DNA of 32,906 nucleotides from Armatimonadota bacterium (GTDB taxonomy: Bacteria; Sysuimicrobiota; Sysuimicrobiia; Sysuimicrobiales; Humicultoraceae): NCBI GenBank assembly GCA_031081715.1, contig JAVHMA010000023.1, positions 24,009 to 56,914 on the forward strand, given 5' to 3'. How positions within the stretch are numbered: the stretch's first letter is position 1; each line of letters starts with the position of its first letter. Shown in pieces: positions 7,018 to 13,619 of this stretch. Below the pieces are notes generated by a model, which made no database searches, was not told the DNA's origin, and worked only from the letters and a program-made list of their open reading frames with translations. Both the position numbers and the translations under genes were made by a program.

Positions 7018-8601
7018 CTATCGCTGGATCCAGACGTGGCTGAAGCCCTGGTTGTACTCGATCGGATGCGGCACGAACCCGTTGACATTGGCCCGCATCA
7101 CCGCGATCTCGCGCGTCGTGTACCAAGGGATGAACATGATGTCGCGCGCGATCAGGTCCTGCGCGCGGCCATAGAGGTCCTCGCGCTCCCGCGGGGCGAG
7201 GCTCGTGCGCGCCGCGTCCACGAGTCGGTCGAACTCCGGGTTGACGTAGCGCCAGGTATTCCAGCCACGCGGCGGCGCCTGGTCGGACCGGAACAGCGGC
7301 AACATCGAGTAGTCGGCGTCGGCGGTGGTCGTCACCCAGCCGAGCGTGAACAGGTGGTAGTCCAAGGTCGCGGCGCGGACGTTGGTGAACACGGTCGCCC
7401 ATTCGAGGAACTGCACGTCCAGGCGTACGCCGATCTCGCGCAGCTGCGCCTGGTAGGCCTCAGTGATCTCGGCATCCTTGAAGTAGCGGCCGCGTGCCGA
7501 CAGGATCGAGAGCACCAGCGGTATGCCCTCGCGCTGCATGATTCCATCAGGCCCGGGACGGAACCCGGCCTCCAGCAGCAGCTGTCGGGCGCGCTGAGGA
7601 TTGTAGGGATAGAGCCTGTCCAGGCCCATCGGCTTGTAGCCGAACACGCCGGGGGCCAGGATGCCGTCGGCCGGCCCTGCCGCGCCTTCGAGGATGTTCT
7701 GCAGGATGGACTGGCGGTTCGCGGCCATAAAGAGCGCGCGGCGCACCCGCACGTCGGACAGCGGGGGCCGGGTCAGGTTCATGCCGGTGAACACGACGCG
7801 CAACCCGGTCGCCTGGGCGACCCGGAAGGCGGGGTCGCGCGCGAATGCTGCGAGCTGTGCGGGCGCCGGCACCAGCACCATGTCGGCCTCACCGGTGCGT
7901 AGGGCGATCATGCGCGCGGACTCCTCGGGAATCACGCGGAATACTATGCGATCGAGGTACGCCTTCGGTCCCCAGTAGTCGTCGTTTCGGGTGATCGTGA
8001 TGCGGTCGTTGGTGCGCCACTCCTCGAACTTGAAGGGCCCGGTGCCGACAGGGCGCCGGCTGAACTCCGCGCCCATGCGCTGCACGGCCGTGGGGCTAAC
8101 GATGCCCGCGTAGAGCATGGCGACGCTGTAGAGCAGCGGAGCGTACGGCTCGTTCGTGACGATGTCCACCGTGTAGTCGTCCACGACCTCGGCACCCTTG
8201 ATCGGGCCGGCCAGGCTGGCCCACCTGCCAGGGCTACGCGGATCGAAGGCACGGTCGAACGTGAACTTGACCGCCTGCGCGTTGAACGGCGTGCCGTCGT
8301 GGAACTTCACGTCCCGCCGCAACGTGAACCGGATGCGAGACGACGACATCACGCGCCAGGCCGTCGCCAGCCGGGGCTGAATCTTCATATCCGGCCCCAG
8401 GACAAGCAGCGGCTCCAGAATCATCTGGTAGATCCATGCCCCTGGCGCGGTTGTCTCGAAGTGCGGGTCCAGCGACACCGCGTCCACCGGTCGGGCGATC
8501 GTCAACGTGCCCCCGCGTACCGGACCAACCGGCCCAGACAACGCCGACGGCGCGAGGAGCATGACCACCAGCCCTGCGGCCACAAGCGCTGATCGTGTCA
8601 T
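7018..8601 (-). CDS. peptide-type ABC importer substrate-binding protein (SBP family 5)
   Basis: A 527-residue exported binding protein. Residues 1-23 form a signal peptide. No lipobox cysteine is seen, which is unusual for a Gram-positive-type lipoprotein and fits a periplasmic or otherwise anchored form. The family 5 signatures follow: a Gly-Gly-Thr-Leu-Thr-Ile start, Ser-Leu-Asp-Pro-His, Phe-His-Asp-Gly-Thr-Pro-Phe-Asn-Ala, and Gly-Thr-Gly-Pro-Phe-Lys-Phe. The ATG has AGGAGGAGG nine bases upstream and is the only start that gives a signal peptide. It heads the leftward operon with the two permeases. A perfect TTGACA (reverse strand of 8691-8696) lies upstream, but no convincing -10 goes with it. 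Ligand unknown. Confidence 0.94.
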   Translation of the reverse strand: MTRSALVAAGLVVMLLAPSALSGPVGPVRGGTLTIARPVDAVSLDPHFETTAPGAWIYQMILEPLLVLGPDMKIQPRLATAWRVMSSSRIRFTLRRDVKFHDGTPFNAQAVKFTFDRAFDPRSPGRWASLAGPIKGAEVVDDYTVDIVTNEPYAPLLYSVAMLYAGIVSPTAVQRMGAEFSRRPVGTGPFKFEEWRTNDRITITRNDDYWGPKAYLDRIVFRVIPEESARMIALRTGEADMVLVPAPAQLAAFARDPAFRVAQATGLRVVFTGMNLTRPPLSDVRVRRALFMAANRQSILQNILEGAAGPADGILAPGVFGYKPMGLDRLYPYNPQRARQLLLEAGFRPGPDGIMQREGIPLVLSILSARGRYFKDAEITEAYQAQLREIGVRLDVQFLEWATVFTNVRAATLDYHLFTLGWVTTTADADYSMLPLFRSDQAPPRGWNTWRYVNPEFDRLVDAARTSLAPREREDLYGRAQDLIARDIMFIPWYTTREIAVMRANVNGFVPHPIEYNQGFSHVWIQR

Positions 8602-8764
8602 ACGTTCGAGCCTCCTCCTTGAGCACGGCGGTAGTCGGCGAGCTTGACGGCCGCGCCCGCCGCGCTGGTGTCGGACCGATGTTCGCCGGGTGTCAACGGT
8701 TCCCTCCGGGGTGCGGTCTTTGCCGCGACCGATGGTTCGCCTGATCCCGTTCGCCGCCGTCTCG

Positions 8765-10924
8765 TCAAATCTCGCCCGGCGACCAGGGTTCCTCCACAAC
8801 CGCGACCTGGCCTTCGTGGACCGTCACATCGTATTGCGTGCGGTCATGCTCGCGGACCACGTCCAGGTCGAAGCGCGCCGGGCCGAGGGTCATGCCGGTG
8901 AGCCGGAGCCGCGGTAGCCAGTCGGGCAGCGCCGGATCGATCAACAGGCGCCCGCGCGGGGCATCGGCGCGCACGCCGAGGATCATGCGCAGGAGCGCGA
9001 AGACCGACCCCGCCGCCCAGCCCTGTGGGATGTTGGCCTCCAGATATTGCACCGGGAACGACCGCGGCCCGCGCTGGAGGCCGGCGAAGAGTTCGGGGAG
9101 CTGATGGGCCTGGAAATGCGCCGCGGCCTCGAAGAGCCCCTTTGCCACCGCCAGGGCCTCGGCGACGCGGCCGTAGCGCCTGAACCCGAGGGCGATAAGG
9201 CTGTTGTCGTGCGGCCACACCGCCCCGACCTGATACCCGAAGGGGTTGAACGCCGCGTGGCGACTCGACAGTGTGCGAATGCCCCAGCCGCTGAACATGT
9301 CGGAGGCCATGAGCCGGGCGACGACCCCATGCGCGTGCTCGGGCAGGGCGATGCCCGACCACAGCGCGTGCCCGGCGTTGCTCACCACGCTGCGCACGGG
9401 CCGCTTCGCGCCGTCGAGGGCGAAGTAGTACGTACGCTCTTCGGGCCACCAGAAGGTCTCAGCGAAACGCGCCCGCAGGCGCTGGGCCGCCTCGCGTAGC
9501 GCCCGGGCCCGCGGGGAGTCCCCGAGCGCCTCGTACACCTCCGCCATGCGGCGCCAGGCGTCGTAGACGTAGCCCTGGAGTTCCACCAGCGCCACCGGCG
9601 GGGCGACGTCGCGGCCGTGCTCGTCCACGACGGCATCCCCGGAGTCCTTCCACCCCTGGTGCCGGATGCCGCGAGGCGAGCGGCGCTCGTACTCCTGGAA
9701 CCCGTCGCCGTCGAGGTCGCCGTGCCGGTCGATCCACTCCAGGGCGCGGGCGGCCGACGGCAGGAGCGCCTCCACGAGCTGTCGGTCGCCAGTCCACCGG
9801 TACGCCTCGTGCAGGGCGATCAGGAAGAGAGTGGTCGCGTCCGCGGTGCCGTAGTACGGCGAGTGGGGCACCTCGCCGAAGTGGGCGAGCTCCCCGTGGC
9901 GGATCTCGTGCGGGATTTTGCCGGGCTGGGCGTCCCGCCAGTCGTCGCGCTCGGTGGCCTGCAGCGCGCCGAGGGCGCGCAGCACCGCCGGAGCCACCTG
10001 CGCGGTGACGGGCAGGGTCTGCAGGCCGACGATGAGGCTGTCCCGTCCGAACAGCGTGGCAAACCAGGGGACGCCCGCGGCCACGACGCAGCTTTCGGTG
10101 GTCAGATCGCCGCCGCCGCAGAGGCGCAAGACGGTGATGTCCTCCACGGCCTGGCGGTAGGCGCGCGCGACGTCCTCGTTGGCCGCCACACACCCGGCCA
10201 CGGACGCATACCACGTCCGCCGGTCCCGCTCGATCTCTTCGATCTCCACCAGGTCGCAGGCTACAGGGGCGTCGAGACGACGCTCCCCGAGTACCGGGAG
10301 CAGGTGCAGGCAGGCGTGCCAGGTGCGCCGCGGGGGCAGGGTGATCGCGAACTCGACGCCGCGGCGCGAGACGCGCGGCGGGCTGTCGGCCCGCGCCACG
10401 CGCAGCACCAGCCCGCGACGAAAGTCCTGGCGCTCGTACAGCCATCGGATGGTGGACGCATACGTCCGCGGTTCCACGATGGTGCGGACCGCGCGCCGGC
10501 GGGCAGGCTGCAGTCCCCGCACCTCGAACAGGTCGCGGAAGTCGCAGCCGGCCTCGACGGCGAGCGTGAAGCTGGCGGCCTCCTGCCCGTGGTTGGTGAC
10601 GTCGAGGTCCTGGTGCACGCCGCCGCGGAGCGTGGTCGCGACCCGCAGGGCGAGCGTGTTCCGTCGGATGCGCGCGCCCGCCCCCTCGACCGGCGGGTTC
10701 ACGAAGTACAGGCGGGCCGCGTAGTGCGTCACGGGTGCGGACGAGACGAGCAGCCACCGTTGTCGGTCGATCCGGATGCCGTAGGCGGACAGCAGGCGGG
10801 TGTCGCGGACGAAGAACCCCTGCTCGGCCCGCGGGTCGATCTCGCCCGCGGGAGACGTGACGAACAGGCTGGAGCCCTCCGCCAGGGTCAGCCGCGGCGG
10901 ACCCAGCTGGATCCGTGAGGACAT
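8765..10924 (-). CDS. glycogen-debranching-like glycosidase (amylo-alpha-1,6-glucosidase family)
   Basis: A 719-residue protein. Residues about 15-205 are a beta-rich N-terminal domain as in bacterial glycogen debranching enzymes (GDE_N-type), with the Phe-Phe-Val-Arg-Asp-Thr-Arg motif. Residues about 260-670 form an (alpha/alpha)6 barrel. It shows Trp-Phe-Ala-Thr-Leu-Phe-Gly-Arg-Asp-Ser, Gly-Trp-Lys-Asp-Ser-Gly-Asp, Gly-Ala-Val-Trp-Pro-His-Asp-Asn and a final Pro-Gln-Gly-Trp-Ala-Ala-Gly-Ser, all typical of this glycosidase group. It should hydrolyse alpha-glucosidic linkages in storage or compatible-solute glucans; the exact substrate is not settled. The ATG follows the stop of the glycosyltransferase gene by two bases (TGA-CG-ATG), so the two are translationally coupled. 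Confidence 0.9.
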   Translation of the reverse strand: MSSRIQLGPPRLTLAEGSSLFVTSPAGEIDPRAEQGFFVRDTRLLSAYGIRIDRQRWLLVSSAPVTHYAARLYFVNPPVEGAGARIRRNTLALRVATTLRGGVHQDLDVTNHGQEAASFTLAVEAGCDFRDLFEVRGLQPARRRAVRTIVEPRTYASTIRWLYERQDFRRGLVLRVARADSPPRVSRRGVEFAITLPPRRTWHACLHLLPVLGERRLDAPVACDLVEIEEIERDRRTWYASVAGCVAANEDVARAYRQAVEDITVLRLCGGGDLTTESCVVAAGVPWFATLFGRDSLIVGLQTLPVTAQVAPAVLRALGALQATERDDWRDAQPGKIPHEIRHGELAHFGEVPHSPYYGTADATTLFLIALHEAYRWTGDRQLVEALLPSAARALEWIDRHGDLDGDGFQEYERRSPRGIRHQGWKDSGDAVVDEHGRDVAPPVALVELQGYVYDAWRRMAEVYEALGDSPRARALREAAQRLRARFAETFWWPEERTYYFALDGAKRPVRSVVSNAGHALWSGIALPEHAHGVVARLMASDMFSGWGIRTLSSRHAAFNPFGYQVGAVWPHDNSLIALGFRRYGRVAEALAVAKGLFEAAAHFQAHQLPELFAGLQRGPRSFPVQYLEANIPQGWAAGSVFALLRMILGVRADAPRGRLLIDPALPDWLPRLRLTGMTLGPARFDLDVVREHDRTQYDVTVHEGQVAVVEEPWSPGEI

Positions 10925-10926
10925 CG

Positions 10927-11997
10927 TCAGGCGACGACCGTCTGCGGCACCCGCTCGGGCCGCCGAGGCCGGCGGTCGGCGAGCAGACGTTCGTAGGCCG
11001 CCTCGTAGTTGGCCGCCATGCGCGCGGTGCTGAAGCGCGCCTCCACGTGCCGCCGGCAGGCCTCGCGCGAGATCTCGGGGACTCGACGCACGGCCTGGAC
11101 CATCTCGTCCAGCGACCGGCAGACGAACCCGGTGACGCCGGACTCGACGACCTCCGGGGCGGACCCGCACGCCATGGCGATAACCGGCGTGCCGGTGGCC
11201 ATCGCCTCGACCATCGTCAGGCCGAACGGCTCCGGCCAGTCGATGGGGAACAGACAGGCGTAGGCGTTGCCGAGGAACTCGTCCTTACCCCGCTCGTCGA
11301 GCTCTCCGACGTACTCAACCAGCGGGTGGGCGAGCAGCGGCTTGATGGCGTGCTCGTAGTAGTCTCGATCCGCGGGGTCGACCTTCGCCGCGATCTTGAG
11401 AGGCATGCCGGCGGCGCGCGCGATCTCGATGGCGCGGTCGACCCGCTTCTCGATCGAGATGCGCCCCAGGAACGCCAGGTACTCGCCGGGCCGCGTCCGT
11501 AGCGTGTAGTGCTCCAAGGGGATGCCGTGGTACACCGTGGCGACCCAATTGGCCTCCGGCAGGTACTGGCGTTGCGCGCGACTGACCGACACCAGCGGGA
11601 GATCCCCGAAGTGCCGCGACAGGCGCTGGACCGCCGCCAGGTCCAGCCTGCCGTGCAGGGTGGTGAGCGTCGGCGTCCGCACCAGGCGCGCCAGGGGGAA
11701 GCAGGCGTAGTCGATGTGGTTGTGGATCACGTCGAAATCATCGGCCTGCCCGTACACCAAGCCCAGCTGGATCGTGGTCGCGGCATGCGCCTCATCCATG
11801 CGCCCGGCCAGTCGGAGCGCCTCATCGCAGCACGGGACGAGCCTGGCCGAGGTGGCGCTGTCGCCGCTCGCGAACAGCGTGACGTCGTGGCCCCGTCGCA
11901 CCAGCTCCTCGGTCAACGCCCACACCACGCGCTCCGTCCCGCCGTAGAGCCGGGGCGGCACGCTCTCGTACAAGGGGGCGACTTGCGCGATTCTCAT
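10927..11997 (-). CDS. GT4-family (GT-B fold) glycosyltransferase
   Basis: A 356-residue cytoplasmic retaining glycosyltransferase. The N-terminal Rossmann half begins Met-Arg-Ile-Ala-Gln-Val-Ala-Pro and has the Gly-Gly-Thr-Glu acceptor-side loop and Asp-Val-Ile-His-Asn-His. The C-terminal half shows Phe-Leu-Gly-Arg-Ile-Ser-Ile-Glu-Lys-Arg (donor phosphate-binding Arg and Lys) and the family E-x7-E motif (Glu-Pro-Phe-Gly-Leu-Thr-Met-Val-Glu). The ATG has GAGGTG ten bases upstream and the N-terminus is canonical. Its reading frame overlaps the end of the lipoprotein ORF by 176 bases. Coupling to a debranching-type glycosidase suggests a shared role in alpha-glucan or glucoside metabolism; donor and acceptor are unknown. 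Confidence 0.94.
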   Translation of the reverse strand: MRIAQVAPLYESVPPRLYGGTERVVWALTEELVRRGHDVTLFASGDSATSARLVPCCDEALRLAGRMDEAHAATTIQLGLVYGQADDFDVIHNHIDYACFPLARLVRTPTLTTLHGRLDLAAVQRLSRHFGDLPLVSVSRAQRQYLPEANWVATVYHGIPLEHYTLRTRPGEYLAFLGRISIEKRVDRAIEIARAAGMPLKIAAKVDPADRDYYEHAIKPLLAHPLVEYVGELDERGKDEFLGNAYACLFPIDWPEPFGLTMVEAMATGTPVIAMACGSAPEVVESGVTGFVCRSLDEMVQAVRRVPEISREACRRHVEARFSTARMAANYEAAYERLLADRRPRRPERVPQTVVA

Positions 11998-12340
11998 CGT
12001 CCAACGGCACCTCGCTCCGCGTGTCGCGGATTCTGATCTCGTGGGCCGTCACGTGGTACTGGCTGATGCGGCGTCCGATCGCGAGCACTTCCACCCCGGG
12101 CCGGATCTCGCTGATCGGCACCGGACGGCCCTCGGGGTCGAGCACGCGTGTCGCCAGGGGATCGAGGACGAGCGCGTAGACCTCGCCACGCTCGAGGACG
12201 TAGACGGTCCGGAGCGCCGTCTGCGTGCCGACGACGCGCCCCGTCAGGACGGTATGACCGTACAGTTCACACCCGACCGTGACGAGGGCGAGCATCGTCA
12301 GGCCCGCCACAGTGACGATGCGTGCTCTGCCCCGGTCCAT
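11822..12340 (-). CDS. small lipoprotein-like exported protein with unusually long 3' overlap
   Basis: The convincing part is residues 1-115: a short basic N-terminus, a hydrophobic segment and a cysteine at position 24 (Val-Thr-Val-Gly-Cys, a weak lipobox), then a beta-rich stretch that repeats 'value set by residue, then Asp-Pro' patterns seen in small exported domains of unknown function. The frame then stays open for 176 bases inside the glycosyltransferase gene, and that part is Arg-rich and looks like out-of-frame reading. Either the gene lost its own stop or a frameshift has occurred; the functional protein probably ends near 11995. The ATG is chosen because the export signal starts there; no strong ribosome site is seen. 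A TTGACA promoter lies upstream. Confidence 0.6.
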   Translation of the reverse strand: MDRGRARIVTVAGLTMLALVTVGCELYGHTVLTGRVVGTQTALRTVYVLERGEVYALVLDPLATRVLDPEGRPVPISEIRPGVEVLAIGRRISQYHVTAHEIRIRDTRSEVPLDDENRASRPLVRERAAPALRRDGARGVGVDRGAGATGPRRHAVRERRQRHLGQARPVLR

Positions 12341-12374
12341 GGCGGCGACCGTGCCCGCCGGGTTTCTCTCATTG

Positions 12375-12403
12375 TGTTTACGGATCACCGGCGGGGGTGT
12401 CAA
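12375..12403 (-). promoter_or_regulatory. candidate promoter for the lipoprotein-glycosyltransferase-glycosidase genes
   Basis: On the reverse strand a perfect TTGACA (12403-12398) is followed after 17 bases by TAAACA (12380-12375), a weak -10. It lies 35 bases before the lipoprotein ATG. The spacing is ideal but the -10 matches only three of six positions. Confidence 0.4.
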
Positions 12404-12465
12404 GGCCCTCCACATCCGGATCCGTCGGCCGCCTCTTTACGGGCGGTTGCGGACGAGGGGTGATC

Positions 12466-12494
12466 TTGACAATGTAGCCTCATGAAGCTACATT
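12466..12494 (+). promoter_or_regulatory. vapBC promoter with internal palindromic operator, probably leaderless
   Basis: TTGACA (12466-12471) is followed after exactly 17 bases by TACATT (12489-12494). A perfect 8-base inverted repeat, AATGTAGC (12471-12478) and GCTACATT (12487-12494), fills the space between and overlaps both boxes, as expected of an operator bound by the antitoxin or the toxin-antitoxin complex. The ATG of the antitoxin is at 12501, six bases after the -10, where transcription should start. There is no room for a ribosome site, so the mRNA is probably leaderless. Confidence 0.75.
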
Positions 12495-12500
12495 GAGCGC

Positions 12501-12794
12501 ATGCGGACTGTCGGCCTGCGCGAGTTGAAGAACCGCCTCAGCGCCTACGTCCGGCACGTTCGCGCCGGCGAGGTTGTGGTGGTCACGGACCGCGGGCAGG
12601 TGGTGGCGGAGCTTCGCGCGCCGGGCCACGTGCCGGCTGGCACGAAGGTGGACCCCGCGGTGGCCCGGCTCGTCAACCGCGGCCTGCTGAACCTCGGCGC
12701 GTCGAACACCGCACGTGTCTACCCGCCGCTGCCGCGTCTGTTGCGGGCCACGACGGCCGCGAAGCTACTCCGCGCCGAACGCGGCGCACGGTGA
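12501..12794 (+). CDS. VapB/Phd-type antitoxin of a PIN toxin module
   Basis: A 97-residue protein. Residues 1-50 match the Phd/YefM-type DNA-binding and dimerisation domain: Val-Gly-Leu-Arg-Glu-Leu-Lys-Asn-Arg-Leu-Ser, then a Val-Arg-Ala-Gly-Glu turn and Val-Val-Val-Thr-Asp-Arg-Gly-Gln-Val-Val-Ala-Glu-Leu. The C-terminal part should wrap the toxin. It is read from the first base or so of the message (see the promoter entry). Its stop overlaps the toxin GTG start (GTGA), the usual coupling in such modules. It probably represses its own promoter through the palindrome between the -35 and -10 boxes. Confidence 0.92.
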   Translation: MRTVGLRELKNRLSAYVRHVRAGEVVVVTDRGQVVAELRAPGHVPAGTKVDPAVARLVNRGLLNLGASNTARVYPPLPRLLRATTAAKLLRAERGAR

Positions 12795-13228
12795 CGCTGT
12801 ACGCCGAGACGAGCGCAGTCCTGGCGTGGCTGCTCGGCGAGGCCGCGGCAGCCGAGGTTCGCCACGAGCTTGGAGCGGCGGGGGAGGTCTTCACGTCCGT
12901 GCTCACGCTCGTGGAGTCCGACCGCGTCCTCATCCGGGCGCAGGTGGTGGACGGCCTCGCGGAGGGCGATGTCGTCGATCGCCGCCGGGCGCTCGCGCGT
13001 GCCGGCCGCCACTGGCACCTCGTGCAGCTCCACGAGGAGATTCTGGACCGCGCCCGCCGCCCGTTCCCGGGTGAGCCGGTCCGCACCCTCGATGCCCTGC
13101 ACCTGGCGAGCGCGCTGGCTGTGCGGGCGGCGGTGCCCGACGTGGTCATCCTGAGTCTGGACGACGACATCCGTCGGGCGGGCGCGGATTTGGGGTTCGT
13201 CATCGCGCCCGTGGACAGCCCGAGCTGA
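12791..13228 (+). CDS. VapC-type PIN-domain toxin ribonuclease
   Basis: A 145-residue PIN-domain protein, the usual VapC length. It should cut RNA using a metal bound by acidic residues. These are visible at Glu6 (in Tyr-Ala-Glu-Thr-Ser-Ala-Val-Leu), Glu42, Asp101 (in Leu-Asp-Ala-Leu-His-Leu-Ala-Ser) and Asp124/125. The first acid is Glu where most PIN nucleases have Asp; this variant occurs in some VapC groups and still offers a carboxylate. The GTG start overlaps the antitoxin stop. The 3' end faces the EthD-like gene across a nested hairpin. Confidence 0.92.
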   Translation: MTLYAETSAVLAWLLGEAAAAEVRHELGAAGEVFTSVLTLVESDRVLIRAQVVDGLAEGDVVDRRRALARAGRHWHLVQLHEEILDRARRPFPGEPVRTLDALHLASALAVRAAVPDVVILSLDDDIRRAGADLGFVIAPVDSPS

Positions 13229-13264
13229 ACTTCGTGGACGAAGGCGAGTCCGACCCCTCGCCGA

Positions 13265-13314
13265 GGTCCTCAATGCCATCGCGAGGGCGGTCCGGCCGTC
13301 GCCCTCAGAGGACC
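13265..13314. terminator. nested hairpin between convergent genes, possible bidirectional terminator
   Basis: An outer 7-bp pair (GGTCCTC with GAGGACC) encloses an inner 7-bp pair (GAGGGCG at 13283 with CGCCCTC at 13300). It lies between the end of vapC and the end of the EthD-like gene and overlaps the latter's stop. There is no T-run on either side, so its action as an intrinsic terminator is uncertain. Confidence 0.45.
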
Positions 13315-13619
13315 CGGTGCTCCTCCACGAACATCGCCCCCGACTCGCTCACGAAGTTCCGCAGGTCGCGCAGCACCTCGCGCCCCTCCGGCGAGGTCGT
13401 GGCCTGCGCGAACGCGTCCTTCGAGTCGAAATAGAGGGCCGCCACCCCGCCCACGAGCGGCTCGCCCTGCGGCGCGCCGGTGACGATGTTCACCTCGTAG
13501 CGCCGCAGCCCGGACATCCGGTCGCGCGCGAGCGGCGCGTGCACCTCGAGCCAGTAGCGTCTGAACTCCTCGGGACTCTGGCCCGGTTTGCCGCGCGCCC
13601 AGAACAGCACCTTGATCAC
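13305..13619 (-). CDS. EthD-like dimeric alpha-beta barrel protein
   Basis: A 104-residue protein with the EthD/ferredoxin-like signature: a first strand, then Pro-Glu-Glu-Phe-Arg-Arg-Tyr-Trp-Leu-Glu-Val-His-Ala-Pro-Leu-Ala, a conserved helix-turn typical of the family, and a later Tyr-Phe-Asp-Ser-Lys-Asp-Ala-Phe. Such proteins form dimers and help or carry out small-molecule degradation; some are small monooxygenase-like or lyase-like enzymes. The substrate is unknown. The GTG start overlaps the stop of the large cyclase/STAND gene upstream (GTGA), so its translation is tied to that regulator. Longer in-frame readings upstream are shadows of the regulator gene. Confidence 0.85.
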   Translation of the reverse strand: MIKVLFWARGKPGQSPEEFRRYWLEVHAPLARDRMSGLRRYEVNIVTGAPQGEPLVGGVAALYFDSKDAFAQATTSPEGREVLRDLRNFVSESGAMFVEEHRVL

